The notes beneath the pieces were generated by a model. The model worked only from the letters and a program-made list of their open reading frames with translations. It was not told the origin of the DNA and did not search any database. From the NCBI GenBank assembly GCA_036558305.1, contig DATBFX010000145.1, forward strand, positions 1 through 16,806: 16,806 bases of DNA, given 5' to 3'. This DNA is from DATBFX01 sp036558305. Lineage in GTDB: Bacteria; Chloroflexota; Chloroflexia; Thermomicrobiales; UBA6265. Numbering within the stretch: position 1 is the stretch's first letter; each line of letters begins with the position of its first letter. The position numbers were made by a program, and so were the translations under genes. Below are positions 1 through 7,026 of the stretch, piece after piece.

Positions 1-66
1 GAGCGCGCCCACGCGATCATGAACGGCTACCAGAACGGGTTCCTGGCGTGCAACGTGAAGATCTGA
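1..66 (+). CDS. 3' end of an unidentified gene (partial)
   Basis: Frame 1 is open from the window edge to a TGA at 64-66. It encodes a 21-residue tail ending ACNVKI. The rest of the gene lies outside the window, and the tail has no motif that identifies a family. It converges on the universal stress protein gene, with a repeat-rich gap of about 140 bp between the two stop codons. Real coding is likely because the codon use is GC3-rich like the neighbouring genes, but the function is unknown. Confidence 0.55.
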   Translation, partial: ERAHAIMNGYQNGFLACNVKI

Positions 67-70
67 GCGA

Positions 71-212
71 GTAGTCGGTAGTCAGTAGTCAGTAGCCAGT
101 AGCCAGTCGTTTGTTGTCAGCGCTTGGCGCCGCGCCGTTGCGCCTCACAGCGGCACCCCGGCTGACCGTCACTTCGTCACTGACTACTGACTACCGGCAA
201 CTGACTACTGAC
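71..212. repeat. Inverted pair of 7-bp tandem repeats (GTAGTCA / TGACTAC)
   Basis: Bases 71-105 hold five 7-bp units (GTAGTCG, two GTAGTCA, two GTAGCCA) plus a partial unit. Bases 181-212 hold the reverse complement TGACTAC at 181, 188 and 202, a degenerate unit at 195 and a partial one at 209. Positions 76-93 and 179-196 form an 18-bp perfect inverted repeat around an 85-nt loop. A nested dyad, GTCAGC (116-121) with GCTGAC (161-166), lies inside. The structure sits between convergent stop codons, so it could act as a two-way transcription end, or it could be a dispersed repeat. The stop codon of the stress-protein gene (205-207) lies inside a unit. Confidence 0.85.
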
Positions 213-1125
213 CGCGGCTCGCAGAGGGCACCAGGACCGCCGGGGTCGTGCCGGCGCGGACGAGTTTGTCGGCGACGCCGCCGAGGACCCAGCGACCGCT
301 TCCCGTTTGGCCGTGACTCGTCACCACGATCAGGTCGCCGGGGTCGGCCGCCGAGATCACGGTCGCGACCGGCTCGCCCGTCAGCACCTCGGCGGTGGCC
401 TCGACGCCGGTGGCGCGGAGACCGTCGACCGCGGTCTGGACGCCGCGTTGCGCTTCCGTCCGCTGCGCGGCAAGTGCCTCCTGGTCGTACGCGCTTTGTC
501 CCGGAGGGGTGACCGCGGCGGCGGAGACGGCCCGGACCACGCGGACCGGCACGGCGAGCGCCCGCGCCAGCGCCGCCGCGACCGGTAGCGCCCGCGCCGC
601 CTCGTCGGACCCGTCGATCGGAACGAGCAAACCGGTGACGACGTTCCCGCCGGCGGTGCCGGTCGCCGCTGCCCGCGGGTGAACCACCAGCACCGGCTGG
701 CGGGCGGCGCGGACGACGCGATCGACGGTGCTTCCGAGCGCCCACGGACCCCAAGCGCCTCTTCCCTGGTTGGTCATCGCGATCAATCCCGCCCCCTGCT
801 CGCTCGCGACGCGCAGGATCTGCTCCGCCGGGTCGCCGACCGCTACCTCCCGGCGCACCCGTGCCTGGTCGCCGAGCCGGGCGGCGGCGCGGTCCAGGTG
901 TTCCCGGGCGACCTTCTCATAGCCTTGCTGGACCTGCTGCGCCGAGCCGATCTCTTTGCCGAAGATGTTGCGAACGTTGCTTGCCGGTGGCGTGACCTCC
1001 AACAAGGTCACCACTCCCGCGGGACCGCCGATCGCGCGCACGTAGGGCAACGCGGCCTCCGCATTCTCCGAGCCATCCAGCGGGACGATGATTGGGGTCA
1101 GGGTTGCGGCCGTCTTGGATTCCAT
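205..1125 (-). CDS. Universal stress protein, tandem UspA domains
   Basis: This 306-residue protein has two Usp domains, about residues 9-150 and 162-302, the usual size for tandem-domain Usp proteins. Each begins with the family's beta-strand and Asp (IIVPLDGS at 12-19, LLVPIDGS at 166-173). The ATP-loop pattern G-X9-G-S/T is visible in domain 1 (G121, G131, S132). Domain 2 has G272, G282 and G283 in place of GS. Such cytoplasmic proteins bind ATP or other small ligands and are induced by stress, but the specific role here is unknown. The frame is open further upstream. ATG at 1125 was chosen because AAGGAGG lies 8 nt before it and because the extension is Arg-rich and unlike Usp. The TAG stop falls inside the 7-bp repeat array, so the C-terminus may have been reshaped by it. 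Confidence 0.93.
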   Translation of the reverse strand: MESKTAATLTPIIVPLDGSENAEAALPYVRAIGGPAGVVTLLEVTPPASNVRNIFGKEIGSAQQVQQGYEKVAREHLDRAAARLGDQARVRREVAVGDPAEQILRVASEQGAGLIAMTNQGRGAWGPWALGSTVDRVVRAARQPVLVVHPRAAATGTAGGNVVTGLLVPIDGSDEAARALPVAAALARALAVPVRVVRAVSAAAVTPPGQSAYDQEALAAQRTEAQRGVQTAVDGLRATGVEATAEVLTGEPVATVISAADPGDLIVVTSHGQTGSGRWVLGGVADKLVRAGTTPAVLVPSASRGQ

Positions 1126-1133
1126 CGCCGCTG

Positions 1134-1140
1134 CCTCCTT
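1134..1140 (-). promoter_or_regulatory. Ribosome binding site deciding the Usp start
   Basis: The minus strand reads AAGGAGG, a near-perfect anti-16S match, 8 nt before the ATG at 1125. It argues against the longer upstream open frame that reaches 1320. Confidence 0.8.
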
Positions 1141-1178
1141 CATCGGTGACGTCGGGCTTCCCGCGATGACGCCGGAAC

Positions 1179-1209
1179 AGCATACGGCACCGATCGTCGC
1201 GACTGTCTC
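1179..1209 (-). promoter_or_regulatory. Possible promoter of the Usp gene
   Basis: On the minus strand, TATGCT (1179-1184) resembles a -10 box and GAGACA (1204-1209) a -35 box, with a long 19-bp spacer. Both match consensus at 4 of 6 positions. This is a weak call, made because the position suits a monocistronic stress gene about 55 bp downstream. Confidence 0.25.
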
Positions 1210-1246
1210 GTGGGGGCGACGGACGGTCGCCGCTCGCCCTGCCAGG

Positions 1247-1552
1247 TTACGGCACGCGATAGAGTCTCGCCAATGCCGCCGCGGCGTCGGCGACCGCCTG
1301 ACGGATCTCGGTCGACGCAAGCACCTCGGCCTCCGCGCCGAGTCTGAGGAGTTGGACCGGCGCGTGTTTGACCGCCTCGACCCGCACGGTGACCCGCACC
1401 CAGCCGTCCGCGTCGGGCGGTTCCGCGCTTGCCAGGGCGGCCCGCATCGCCGCCGGGCTGAACATGACCGACGAGGAGAACTTGCGATGAAGCATCCGCA
1501 GGCGCTGCTGGGTCAGCGCGGCAGACGCCCAGAGGGTTTGCCGATGAACCTC
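1247..1552 (-). pseudogene. Decayed WYL-regulator fragment (C-terminal copy)
   Basis: On the minus strand, 1462 to the TAA at 1247 encodes about 71 residues beginning FSPAAMRAALASAEPP. These match residues 253-323 of the intact WYL regulator at 5540-6526 with only about ten substitutions. At DNA level, 1291-1462 aligns without gaps to 5599-5770 (constant offset 4308) with 14 mismatches by my count, about 92% identity. Upstream, 1552-1481 encodes a stretch with the pattern TQQRLRMLHR that weakly resembles residues 140-160 of the same protein (NQKRLRVRYQR). If so, about 90 residues including the WYL motif have been deleted. There is no HTH domain, and no plausible start with a ribosome site is visible. 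It lies between the SnoaL-like gene and the Usp gene on the same strand. The C-terminal homology is secure; the upstream part is inference. Confidence 0.85.
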
Positions 1553-1598
1553 AGCACAAACGACAGATGGAAGACGCGGGACTTCGCGACCCGCCGCT

Positions 1599-2873
1599 TC
1601 ATTGCGCTGGGCCGGCGGCGGTTTCGCCGGCGGCGACGGCAACCGTCACGACCAAGAGGATGGTAGGGGCCCCGGCCCCAGACTGCCACCGCCCGCTCGC
1701 CCCGGCCCCGATTGCGATCCCGTCTCCCGCTGCCACGGTTTGCCAGTTCGTCGTGCCGGTGGCGCGGTCCAACAGCGCCGATTCCAACTGCCCCGTCTCG
1801 ACGACGGCGAGGGCGGCTCCCCTTGCGACCGGGAGGCCAAATGCGGCTCCAGGCGCCAGCACCAGTCGGCCCGCTGCCAGTTGGGCGCTCGGGGGGATCG
1901 TGACCTCGGCGGACGCGCGGGCCGCGGCGGCCGAGCCAGCCGGGAGTCGGTCGGGTGGTGCAAGGGCAACGACGGCGGCTACCGCGGGGGAGGTGCCCTG
2001 GTTGCGAATGGTCAGCCGAGCCGTCGGGGGGATGGCGACGAGGTCGCCGCCGACGAGATCGAGGGGCCGGAGCAGAGCGGCCGGGACAAAGAGCGGCCCG
2101 GCCGCGACGGTGGCGGTGCGGACCAAGAGGTTCGGCAGGGGGAGGTTGCGCCCGCTCGCCTGCGCGTCGGTCGCCTCGCCGGTTGCCTGCAACGTCCCCG
2201 CCTCGACGAAGACCACACGAGCCGCCGCGTCGCCGCCCAGGACCCGCTCGTCTCCCGGTGCGTAGGTGCGTCGCTCGAGGAAGACCGCCACCCGCGTGGC
2301 ACCATCCGCGACGGCCGGAGCCGGCACCGCCCAGAGAGACGTGGCCAGGAGGGGAGATGGGGTGGCGCCCCAGTGCTCGGCGATCGCTCCCCCCACGATG
2401 CGGAAGGCTTCCAGCGGGCCCCAGGTCGCGGCCGCCGCCGGCAACGGGAGGCCGAGGAACGTTCCCTCCGCCGTCCCCTCGGCGTGGACTTGGACCGCCA
2501 CGGCGTCGCCATCGGCGATGGTGCGATCGACGACGAGGCGCTCGCCGGGGAAGGTGGCGTGCCGGGCGACGAGCGCCTCGGCCAGGCCGTCCCGATCGGG
2601 CGCCGTTCCGGGGGCGGGCGCGTGGTCGACGAAGCCGGGCGCAAGGACCCCGTCGAGGGCGGACGGGTCGCCGGTCCGCAGCACGGTGTTGGCGGCGGCG
2701 TAGAAGCGATTCACCACGGCAACGACGGCCGCGTTGGCAGGTCGTCGTTCAACGCGCCGCGGCTCGCCGACCGTCGTGGCGAGACCGAGGATGGCGAGGC
2801 CGGTGGCCAGGCACAAGAGGCAGGCCAGCAGGAGGGTGGGTGCGCGATGGGCACGGGTACAAGAAGCACGCAT
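1599..2873 (-). CDS. Membrane-anchored SnoaL-like protein with cupin-like C-terminal region
   Basis: The 424-residue product starts with a basic stretch and one hydrophobic helix (about 12-35, rich in Leu and Ala), so it is probably exported or anchored by a signal-anchor. Residues 48-170 resemble the SnoaL-like/ester-cyclase fold of the NTF2 superfamily. They include NRFYAAANT, FVDHAPAPG with H84, and the closing FRIVGGAIAEHWGA. The remaining 250 residues are beta-rich and Gly/Ala-rich, with two stretches (about 195-310 and 320-415) that look like degenerate cupin barrels with no clear metal ligands. The ATG at 2873 is preceded by GGAGGG (2880-2885). It lies downstream of the STAND-LuxR regulator on the same strand, about 200 bp apart, so control by that regulator is possible but unproven. 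Substrate is unknown. Confidence 0.72.
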   Translation of the reverse strand: MRASCTRAHRAPTLLLACLLCLATGLAILGLATTVGEPRRVERRPANAAVVAVVNRFYAAANTVLRTGDPSALDGVLAPGFVDHAPAPGTAPDRDGLAEALVARHATFPGERLVVDRTIADGDAVAVQVHAEGTAEGTFLGLPLPAAAATWGPLEAFRIVGGAIAEHWGATPSPLLATSLWAVPAPAVADGATRVAVFLERRTYAPGDERVLGGDAAARVVFVEAGTLQATGEATDAQASGRNLPLPNLLVRTATVAAGPLFVPAALLRPLDLVGGDLVAIPPTARLTIRNQGTSPAVAAVVALAPPDRLPAGSAAAARASAEVTIPPSAQLAAGRLVLAPGAAFGLPVARGAALAVVETGQLESALLDRATGTTNWQTVAAGDGIAIGAGASGRWQSGAGAPTILLVVTVAVAAGETAAGPAQ

Positions 2874-2981
2874 CGGGAGCCCTCCGGCGTGGCCGGACTC
2901 GCGGCCGGAGTAGACCCGGCCGGGGCGATCGTCGCCTCAAGCGTCTCGGTTCGTGGAGCGATTTTGGGTAGGAGCATCCAC

Positions 2982-2996
2982 CCGCGCATCGCGCGG
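2982..2996. repeat. Small perfect hairpin in the SnoaL/LuxR gap
   Basis: CCGCGC (2982-2987) and GCGCGG (2991-2996) form a 6-bp stem with a 3-nt loop. It lies between the stop of the LuxR-type gene (3073) and the start of the SnoaL-like gene (2873). There is no T-run on the minus strand after it, so it is a weak terminator candidate or a leader structure. I saw no convincing promoter in this 199-bp gap. Confidence 0.4.
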
Positions 2997-3072
2997 TTGT
3001 CGGATTCGGTGCGCGCGTTTTCTCAGGGGATGGCGTGAGGGGTATCCGTCAATCGCGCAGTGGGCGGTAGGT

Positions 3073-5436
3073 TCAAACGAGACCGCGCGCCACCGCGCAG
3101 GCCGCCGCCTCGACCCGGTTGGCGACGCCGAGCTTGGTGCAGAGGTGGGTGACGTGGGTGGCCACTGTGCGGGGGCTGACGAACAGCGCCGCCGCGATCT
3201 CCGGGTTCGATTTGCCGGCCACCAGCAGTCGCAGGACCGCCAACTCGCGCGCCGACAATCCGGCGCCTCGCGGCCCTGCCGCCTCGACAGCCCGCACCAC
3301 CGCGTCCGCCTCGGCGACCAGCTCCGCGGGGCGCAACCGGCGCCCGGTCCGCTCCATCCGGATGCGGTCCTCGTCCGCCAGCGTCGCGCGAATGGTTCGC
3401 GCGGCGCGCGCGTGATAGGCGGCGGTGGCCCCCCACAGTCGACCGCCGCTCCGGGCGAGGATCTCCTCGATGGCTCCCAGCAGCCGCGCGGCGCGGTCGG
3501 GCTCCCCGCCCGACACCGCCAGGTCGGCCAGGCCGGCCACCACGCCGGCCAGCAGCCACCGGTCATCGACGCCGACGAGGAGCGCCAGGCTCTCCCGGTA
3601 GTGGCGCGCCGCCCGCACCGGGTCGTGTCCGTCGTGTGCCAGGATGCCGAGTTGGGCCAGGCGGGCGCCCACACCCCAGTCGTCGCCGTCCGCTCGGTGA
3701 AGGGTCAGGCTCTCCTCCATCAGCGGCGCGCCCCGCGAGACGTCTCCCGCGACGACCATCGCGAACCCCACGTCGCCGATGAGGTAGCCGAGGGGGATGC
3801 CCAGCGGATACGCGGCCGGCGCCACCGACCGCGCGATCGCGACCGCCGCCTCGCCCAGGGACACGGCCCGGCGGTCGTCCCCGGGCGAGCCGGAGCCGCG
3901 GTTTCGGACTACGATCGTGAGCGACTGGCAATGGAGCGCATTGGCTTCCCCGACGCGATCCGAGGTCGCGCGCGCCAACTCCAGCGCTTCGGCGATCCGA
4001 CTCGCCGCGGCGGCGTGGTCCGCGCGCATGTCGGCGGTGAGTCCCGCCGCCAGCAACGCCGCGATCACCGCGTCCGACCGGGCGTCCGCTCGTCGGGCGA
4101 GCGCCGCCTCCAGCCAGGCCCGGCCTTCGGTCAGGTAGCCCCGGAAATGGCAGAACCGCCAGAGCGCCGTGGCCATCCGTAGCGCCCTATCCGCGTCGCC
4201 GGTTTCGACCAGCCAATCCTGCGCCGCCCGCAGGTTCGGCAGCTCCGCTTCCAGCCGGTCTAGCCACCACCGCTGCCTCGGGCCGTGGATCTCGGCCATG
4301 GCGCGTGCCGCCAGCGCGGCGCACCATGCCGCGTGGGCCGCCCGGGCCCCGTCCTCTTCGCCGCTGGCCGCGAGCCGCTCCAGCCCGAATTCCCGTAGCG
4401 TTTCGAGCATCGCGAACCGTGCCGCGTCGAGCGCGGCGGCGGCGTCGGGTGGTGCGGTGGCGTGTAGCAGACTCTTGTCCACCAGTGAAGTGATGCCTTC
4501 GAGGACGCCGACACCCGGATCGGCGGGGCCGGTGCCCACGGTCTCCGCCGCGTCCAGGGTGAACCCACCCGCGAAGACGGCGAGCCGCCGGAAGAGCGTT
4601 TGCTCCTCGGCGGTCAGGAGATCGTGGCTCCAAGCGATGGCGTCGCGCAGTGTCCGTTGCCGTGCCGGCAGATCCCGGCCGCCGCCGGTCAGCAGCGGAA
4701 GGCGGTGCCCCAATCGTGCCAGCAACGCCGCCGGCGGGAGCACCTTGGTGCGGGCGGCGGCGAGTTCGATCGCGAGCGGCAGCCCGTCGAGGCGGCGGCA
4801 GATGGCGGCGACGTCGGCGCCGTTGGCGGCGGTGAGGGTGAACGCGGGCACGACGGCCTGTGCCCGGGTCACGAAGAGGCGGACGGCGTCGGAGGCGGCG
4901 AGCAGCTCGATCGGAGCGGCCGGATCGGTGTCGGGCAGCCCCAGCGGTGGGACCGGGTATTCTCGTTCCTCCGACAGCCGCAGCCGGACGCGACTGGTGA
5001 CGAGCGCCGTCGATCCCCGCGAAACCGCGAGGAGATCGGCGACGAGCGGGGCGGCCTCGGCGATCCGCTCGAAGTTGTCCAGGAGGAGCAGGAGACGCCG
5101 GTCGCGTAGAAACGCCGCGAGGCGCTCCCCCAGCGGCTCGTCCCCGGCCTCCTGCACGCCCAGGGCGGTCGCGATGGCGGAGGAGACGAGCGTCGGGTCG
5201 GCGAGCGGGGCAAGGGCGACGAATCGCACACCGTCGCGGAATGCGCCGGCCACATCGGCCGCCGCCTGGAGCGCCAAGCGGGTCTTGCCGACCCCGCCGG
5301 GGCCGGTCAGGGTCAGGAGGGGAACGGCGTCGTGGAGGAGCAGCGCCGCGATCGCGGCGAGCTCGTGCGCCCGCCCGATCAAGGGGGTACGTGGCAGAGG
5401 AAGCGGAGACGGGTCAGGAGGCGATGGTGCGGACAT
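3073..5436 (-). CDS. LuxR-family STAND ATPase transcriptional regulator
   Basis: The product is 787 residues long. An NTPase module of the AfsR/SWACOS STAND type lies near the N-terminus: Walker A GPGGVGKT at 45-52, Walker B LLLLLDNFE at 115-123, and a TSR sensor at 147-149 followed by the family's REYPVPPL segment. The middle (about 350-710) is Ala/Leu-rich and helical, like the TPR-type sensor region of this family. The last 65 residues are a LuxR/GerE HTH containing LSARELAVLRLLVAGKSN and SPRTVATHV. Such proteins are ATP-driven switches that activate nearby or pathway-specific genes after ligand binding. Neither ligand nor target can be read from the sequence. The gene follows the WYL regulator on the same strand after 103 bp but has its own good promoter. 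The ATG at 5436 lacks a strong ribosome site, so the start could be shifted slightly. Confidence 0.92.
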   Translation of the reverse strand: MSAPSPPDPSPLPLPRTPLIGRAHELAAIAALLLHDAVPLLTLTGPGGVGKTRLALQAAADVAGAFRDGVRFVALAPLADPTLVSSAIATALGVQEAGDEPLGERLAAFLRDRRLLLLLDNFERIAEAAPLVADLLAVSRGSTALVTSRVRLRLSEEREYPVPPLGLPDTDPAAPIELLAASDAVRLFVTRAQAVVPAFTLTAANGADVAAICRRLDGLPLAIELAAARTKVLPPAALLARLGHRLPLLTGGGRDLPARQRTLRDAIAWSHDLLTAEEQTLFRRLAVFAGGFTLDAAETVGTGPADPGVGVLEGITSLVDKSLLHATAPPDAAAALDAARFAMLETLREFGLERLAASGEEDGARAAHAAWCAALAARAMAEIHGPRQRWWLDRLEAELPNLRAAQDWLVETGDADRALRMATALWRFCHFRGYLTEGRAWLEAALARRADARSDAVIAALLAAGLTADMRADHAAAASRIAEALELARATSDRVGEANALHCQSLTIVVRNRGSGSPGDDRRAVSLGEAAVAIARSVAPAAYPLGIPLGYLIGDVGFAMVVAGDVSRGAPLMEESLTLHRADGDDWGVGARLAQLGILAHDGHDPVRAARHYRESLALLVGVDDRWLLAGVVAGLADLAVSGGEPDRAARLLGAIEEILARSGGRLWGATAAYHARAARTIRATLADEDRIRMERTGRRLRPAELVAEADAVVRAVEAAGPRGAGLSARELAVLRLLVAGKSNPEIAAALFVSPRTVATHVTHLCTKLGVANRVEAAACAVARGLV

Positions 5437-5486
5437 GGACGGCCCCGAGCGCGCGGTGGTCGGTGGGCTCTCCTCGGTCGCTCCCT

Positions 5487-5514
5487 ACGCTACACCAACC
5501 GGCCCCGGTGTCAA
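5487..5514 (-). promoter_or_regulatory. Promoter of the LuxR-type STAND regulator
   Basis: The minus strand has a perfect -35 box TTGACA (5509-5514), a 16-bp spacer and TAGCGT (5487-5492) as a GC-rich -10 box. Transcription would start near 5480, giving a leader of about 44 nt before the ATG at 5436. The -10 is poor (3 of 6), but the -35 and geometry are good. Confidence 0.55.
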
Positions 5515-5525
5515 GCAGTCGTGGC

Positions 5526-5541
5526 GAGGCGTGCTCGCCTC
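5526..5541 (-). terminator. GC-rich hairpin at the end of the WYL gene
   Basis: GAGGCG (5526-5531) and CGCCTC (5536-5541) form a 6-bp stem with a 4-nt loop overlapping the WYL stop codon. The alternative pairing GGCGAG/CTCGCC at 5523-5528 and 5534-5539 is also perfect. It separates the WYL gene from the promoter of the next gene. There is no T-run, so it is only a candidate terminator. Confidence 0.35.
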
Positions 5542-6526
5542 AACCAGCATCGGCTCCGCGGGGACGATACAACTCCGCCAGGGCACGTGCGGCCTCGGCG
5601 ACCGCCTGACGGATCTCGGGCGGCGCAAGCACTTCGGCCTCCGCGCCGAGTCGGAGGAGTTGGACCGGCGCGTGTTTGACCGACTCGACCGGCACCGTCA
5701 CCCGCGTCCAACCGTCCGCGTCGGGCGGCTCGGCGCTCGCCAGGGCGGCCCGCATCGCCGCCGGGCTGAAGAGGTGGGGGAAGAGTTCGAGACCGCGGGG
5801 CGAGAGCCTGACCACCGCCTCGTAGCGATAGAGCCGGTCCAGGAACTGCTCCGCCCAGGTCTGCCAGTAACCGGTCAGATCGAACCCCTCGGGTCGCTCG
5901 AAGCACTCCTCCGTCGTCGCCAGCTCCAGGATGCGGGAGACGCGGTAGGTGCGCGGCTGACCGTCGACGGCGGCGACCAGATACCAGGCGCCGCCCTTCA
6001 GCACCACGCCGAGCGGTTCCAGCGTCCGCTCCACCTCTTTGCCCCAGCGCTGGTAGCGGACGCGCAGCCGCTTCTGGTTCCAGACCGCATCGGCGACGGT
6101 TTCCAGGTAGGGCGGTTGCTCGGCATCCTGAAACCAACCCGGCGCATCGAGGTGGAACCGCTCGCGAATCCGTCCGGCGCGGGACCGCAACTCCGGCGGC
6201 AGCGCCGCCATCAGCTTGAGTTGGGCCGCCGCCAGTACCGTGCCCAATCCGAGTTCCGCCGCCGGACCCGGAATCCCGACCAGGAACAGCGACTCCGCCT
6301 CCTCCGGCGTCAACCCCGTCAACCGCGTCCGGTACCCGTCGAGCAGGCGGTATCCGCCGTCCGGCCCGCGATCCCCGTAGACCGGCACCCCCGCCGCGCT
6401 CAGCGAATCGACGTCCCGGTAGACGGTCCGCACCGAGACCTCGAGTTCGTCCGCCAGCGCCTGGGCGGTCATCCGGCCGCGGGTCTGGAGGAGGAGCAGA
6501 ATCGACAGCAACCGACTCGCGCGCAT
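5540..6526 (-). CDS. WYL-domain HTH transcriptional regulator (YafY type)
   Basis: This 328-residue protein has the family's full architecture. It has a DeoR-like winged HTH (about 1-60, with SVRTVYRDVDSLSAAG at 31-46), a WYL domain with the motif GAWYLVA (W181-Y182-L183), and a C-terminal WCX extension (about 235-323). WYL regulators bind small ligands or nucleic acids and often control the divergent neighbour, here the DUF3224-DinB operon. It probably autoregulates from the shared 101-bp gap, where an imperfect dyad lies. The ATG at 6526 gives an HTH that begins right at the N-terminus, as is normal for the family. Its last 71 residues occur again as the decayed copy at 1247-1462. Confidence 0.93.
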   Translation of the reverse strand: MRASRLLSILLLLQTRGRMTAQALADELEVSVRTVYRDVDSLSAAGVPVYGDRGPDGGYRLLDGYRTRLTGLTPEEAESLFLVGIPGPAAELGLGTVLAAAQLKLMAALPPELRSRAGRIRERFHLDAPGWFQDAEQPPYLETVADAVWNQKRLRVRYQRWGKEVERTLEPLGVVLKGGAWYLVAAVDGQPRTYRVSRILELATTEECFERPEGFDLTGYWQTWAEQFLDRLYRYEAVVRLSPRGLELFPHLFSPAAMRAALASAEPPDADGWTRVTVPVESVKHAPVQLLRLGAEAEVLAPPEIRQAVAEAARALAELYRPRGADAG

Positions 6527-6547
6527 ACCCGAGAGTATCCCACGAAT

Positions 6548-6581
6548 CCTGACGGTTCATGACAGGTTTACCGGCTATCAT
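6548..6581 (+). promoter_or_regulatory. Divergent control region: dyad operator candidate and -10 box
   Basis: CCTGAC (6548-6553) and GACAGG (6561-6566) form a near-palindrome with 5 of 6 pairs around 7 bp. The same stretch contains TGAC twice, 10 bp apart. On the plus strand it overlaps the expected -35 position of a -10 box TATCAT (6576-6581), while no good -35 hexamer is visible. This fits a WYL-controlled promoter for the DUF3224-DinB operon, but binding is inferred only from position and symmetry. Confidence 0.4.
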
Positions 6582-6627
6582 CGTTTGGCGCACGGGCAAC
6601 CGGCCCGCGCGGCAGAAAGGACAAACG

Positions 6628-7023
6628 ATGACCAGCCACGGCACCGGCACCTTCGAGGGCAAGAGTTGGGAGGAGCAACCGATCAGCGAGCTCGACGGCG
6701 GTCCGAAACTCAACCGCGCCCTCGTCACCAACGCCTACCAGGGCGCCATCGAGGGCGAAGGCACCCTCGAATACCTGCTGATGTACCGCCAGGACGGCAC
6801 CTGCGTCTACGTCGGCGCCGAACGGATCGTCGGCACCGTCGACGGTCGCTCCGGCAGCTTCGTCCTCCAACACAGCGGCGTGTTCGCAAAGGAAACGGCG
6901 ACCACCGAGCTGTCCGTCGTCGCCGGCTGCGGCACCGGCGATCTCGCCGGTCTCCGCGGTGAAGGCGCCTTCGCCGCCGGTCACGGCGTCGTCCCCTACA
7001 CCTTCGACTACCGTTTCGAGTAG
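6628..7023 (+). CDS. DUF3224 domain-containing protein
   Basis: This 131-residue protein matches the small DUF3224 beta-barrel family. It shows the opening GTGTFEGKSWEE, the GTLEYLLMY strand, the FVLQHSGVF segment and the final GHGVVPYTFDYRFE. Length is normal for the family. The ATG at 6628 is preferred over an upstream in-frame ATG at 6559 because AGAAAGGA (6614-6621) precedes it at about 6 nt and the family starts there. It is the first gene of an operon with the HicB/DinB gene, only 3 nt apart, and is divergent from the WYL regulator. The biochemical role of the family is not established; allene-oxide-cyclase-like folds are known in related barrels. No signal peptide is seen, so it is probably cytoplasmic. 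Confidence 0.88.
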   Translation: MTSHGTGTFEGKSWEEQPISELDGGPKLNRALVTNAYQGAIEGEGTLEYLLMYRQDGTCVYVGAERIVGTVDGRSGSFVLQHSGVFAKETATTELSVVAGCGTGDLAGLRGEGAFAAGHGVVPYTFDYRFE

Positions 7024-7026
7024 ACG

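Noticed and set aside
71..212. CRISPR array.
   Set aside because: The units are only 7 bp, contiguous and in two orientations; there are no unique spacers and no cas genes.
1602..3038. 478-codon plus-strand frame opposite the SnoaL-like gene.
   Set aside because: Gly/Arg-rich translation without domains, while the minus-strand product has a signal anchor and a SnoaL-like fold.
4169..6562. 797-codon plus-strand open frame opposite the LuxR and WYL genes.
   Set aside because: Ser/Arg-rich product that mirrors two well-supported minus-strand genes; no recognisable domain.
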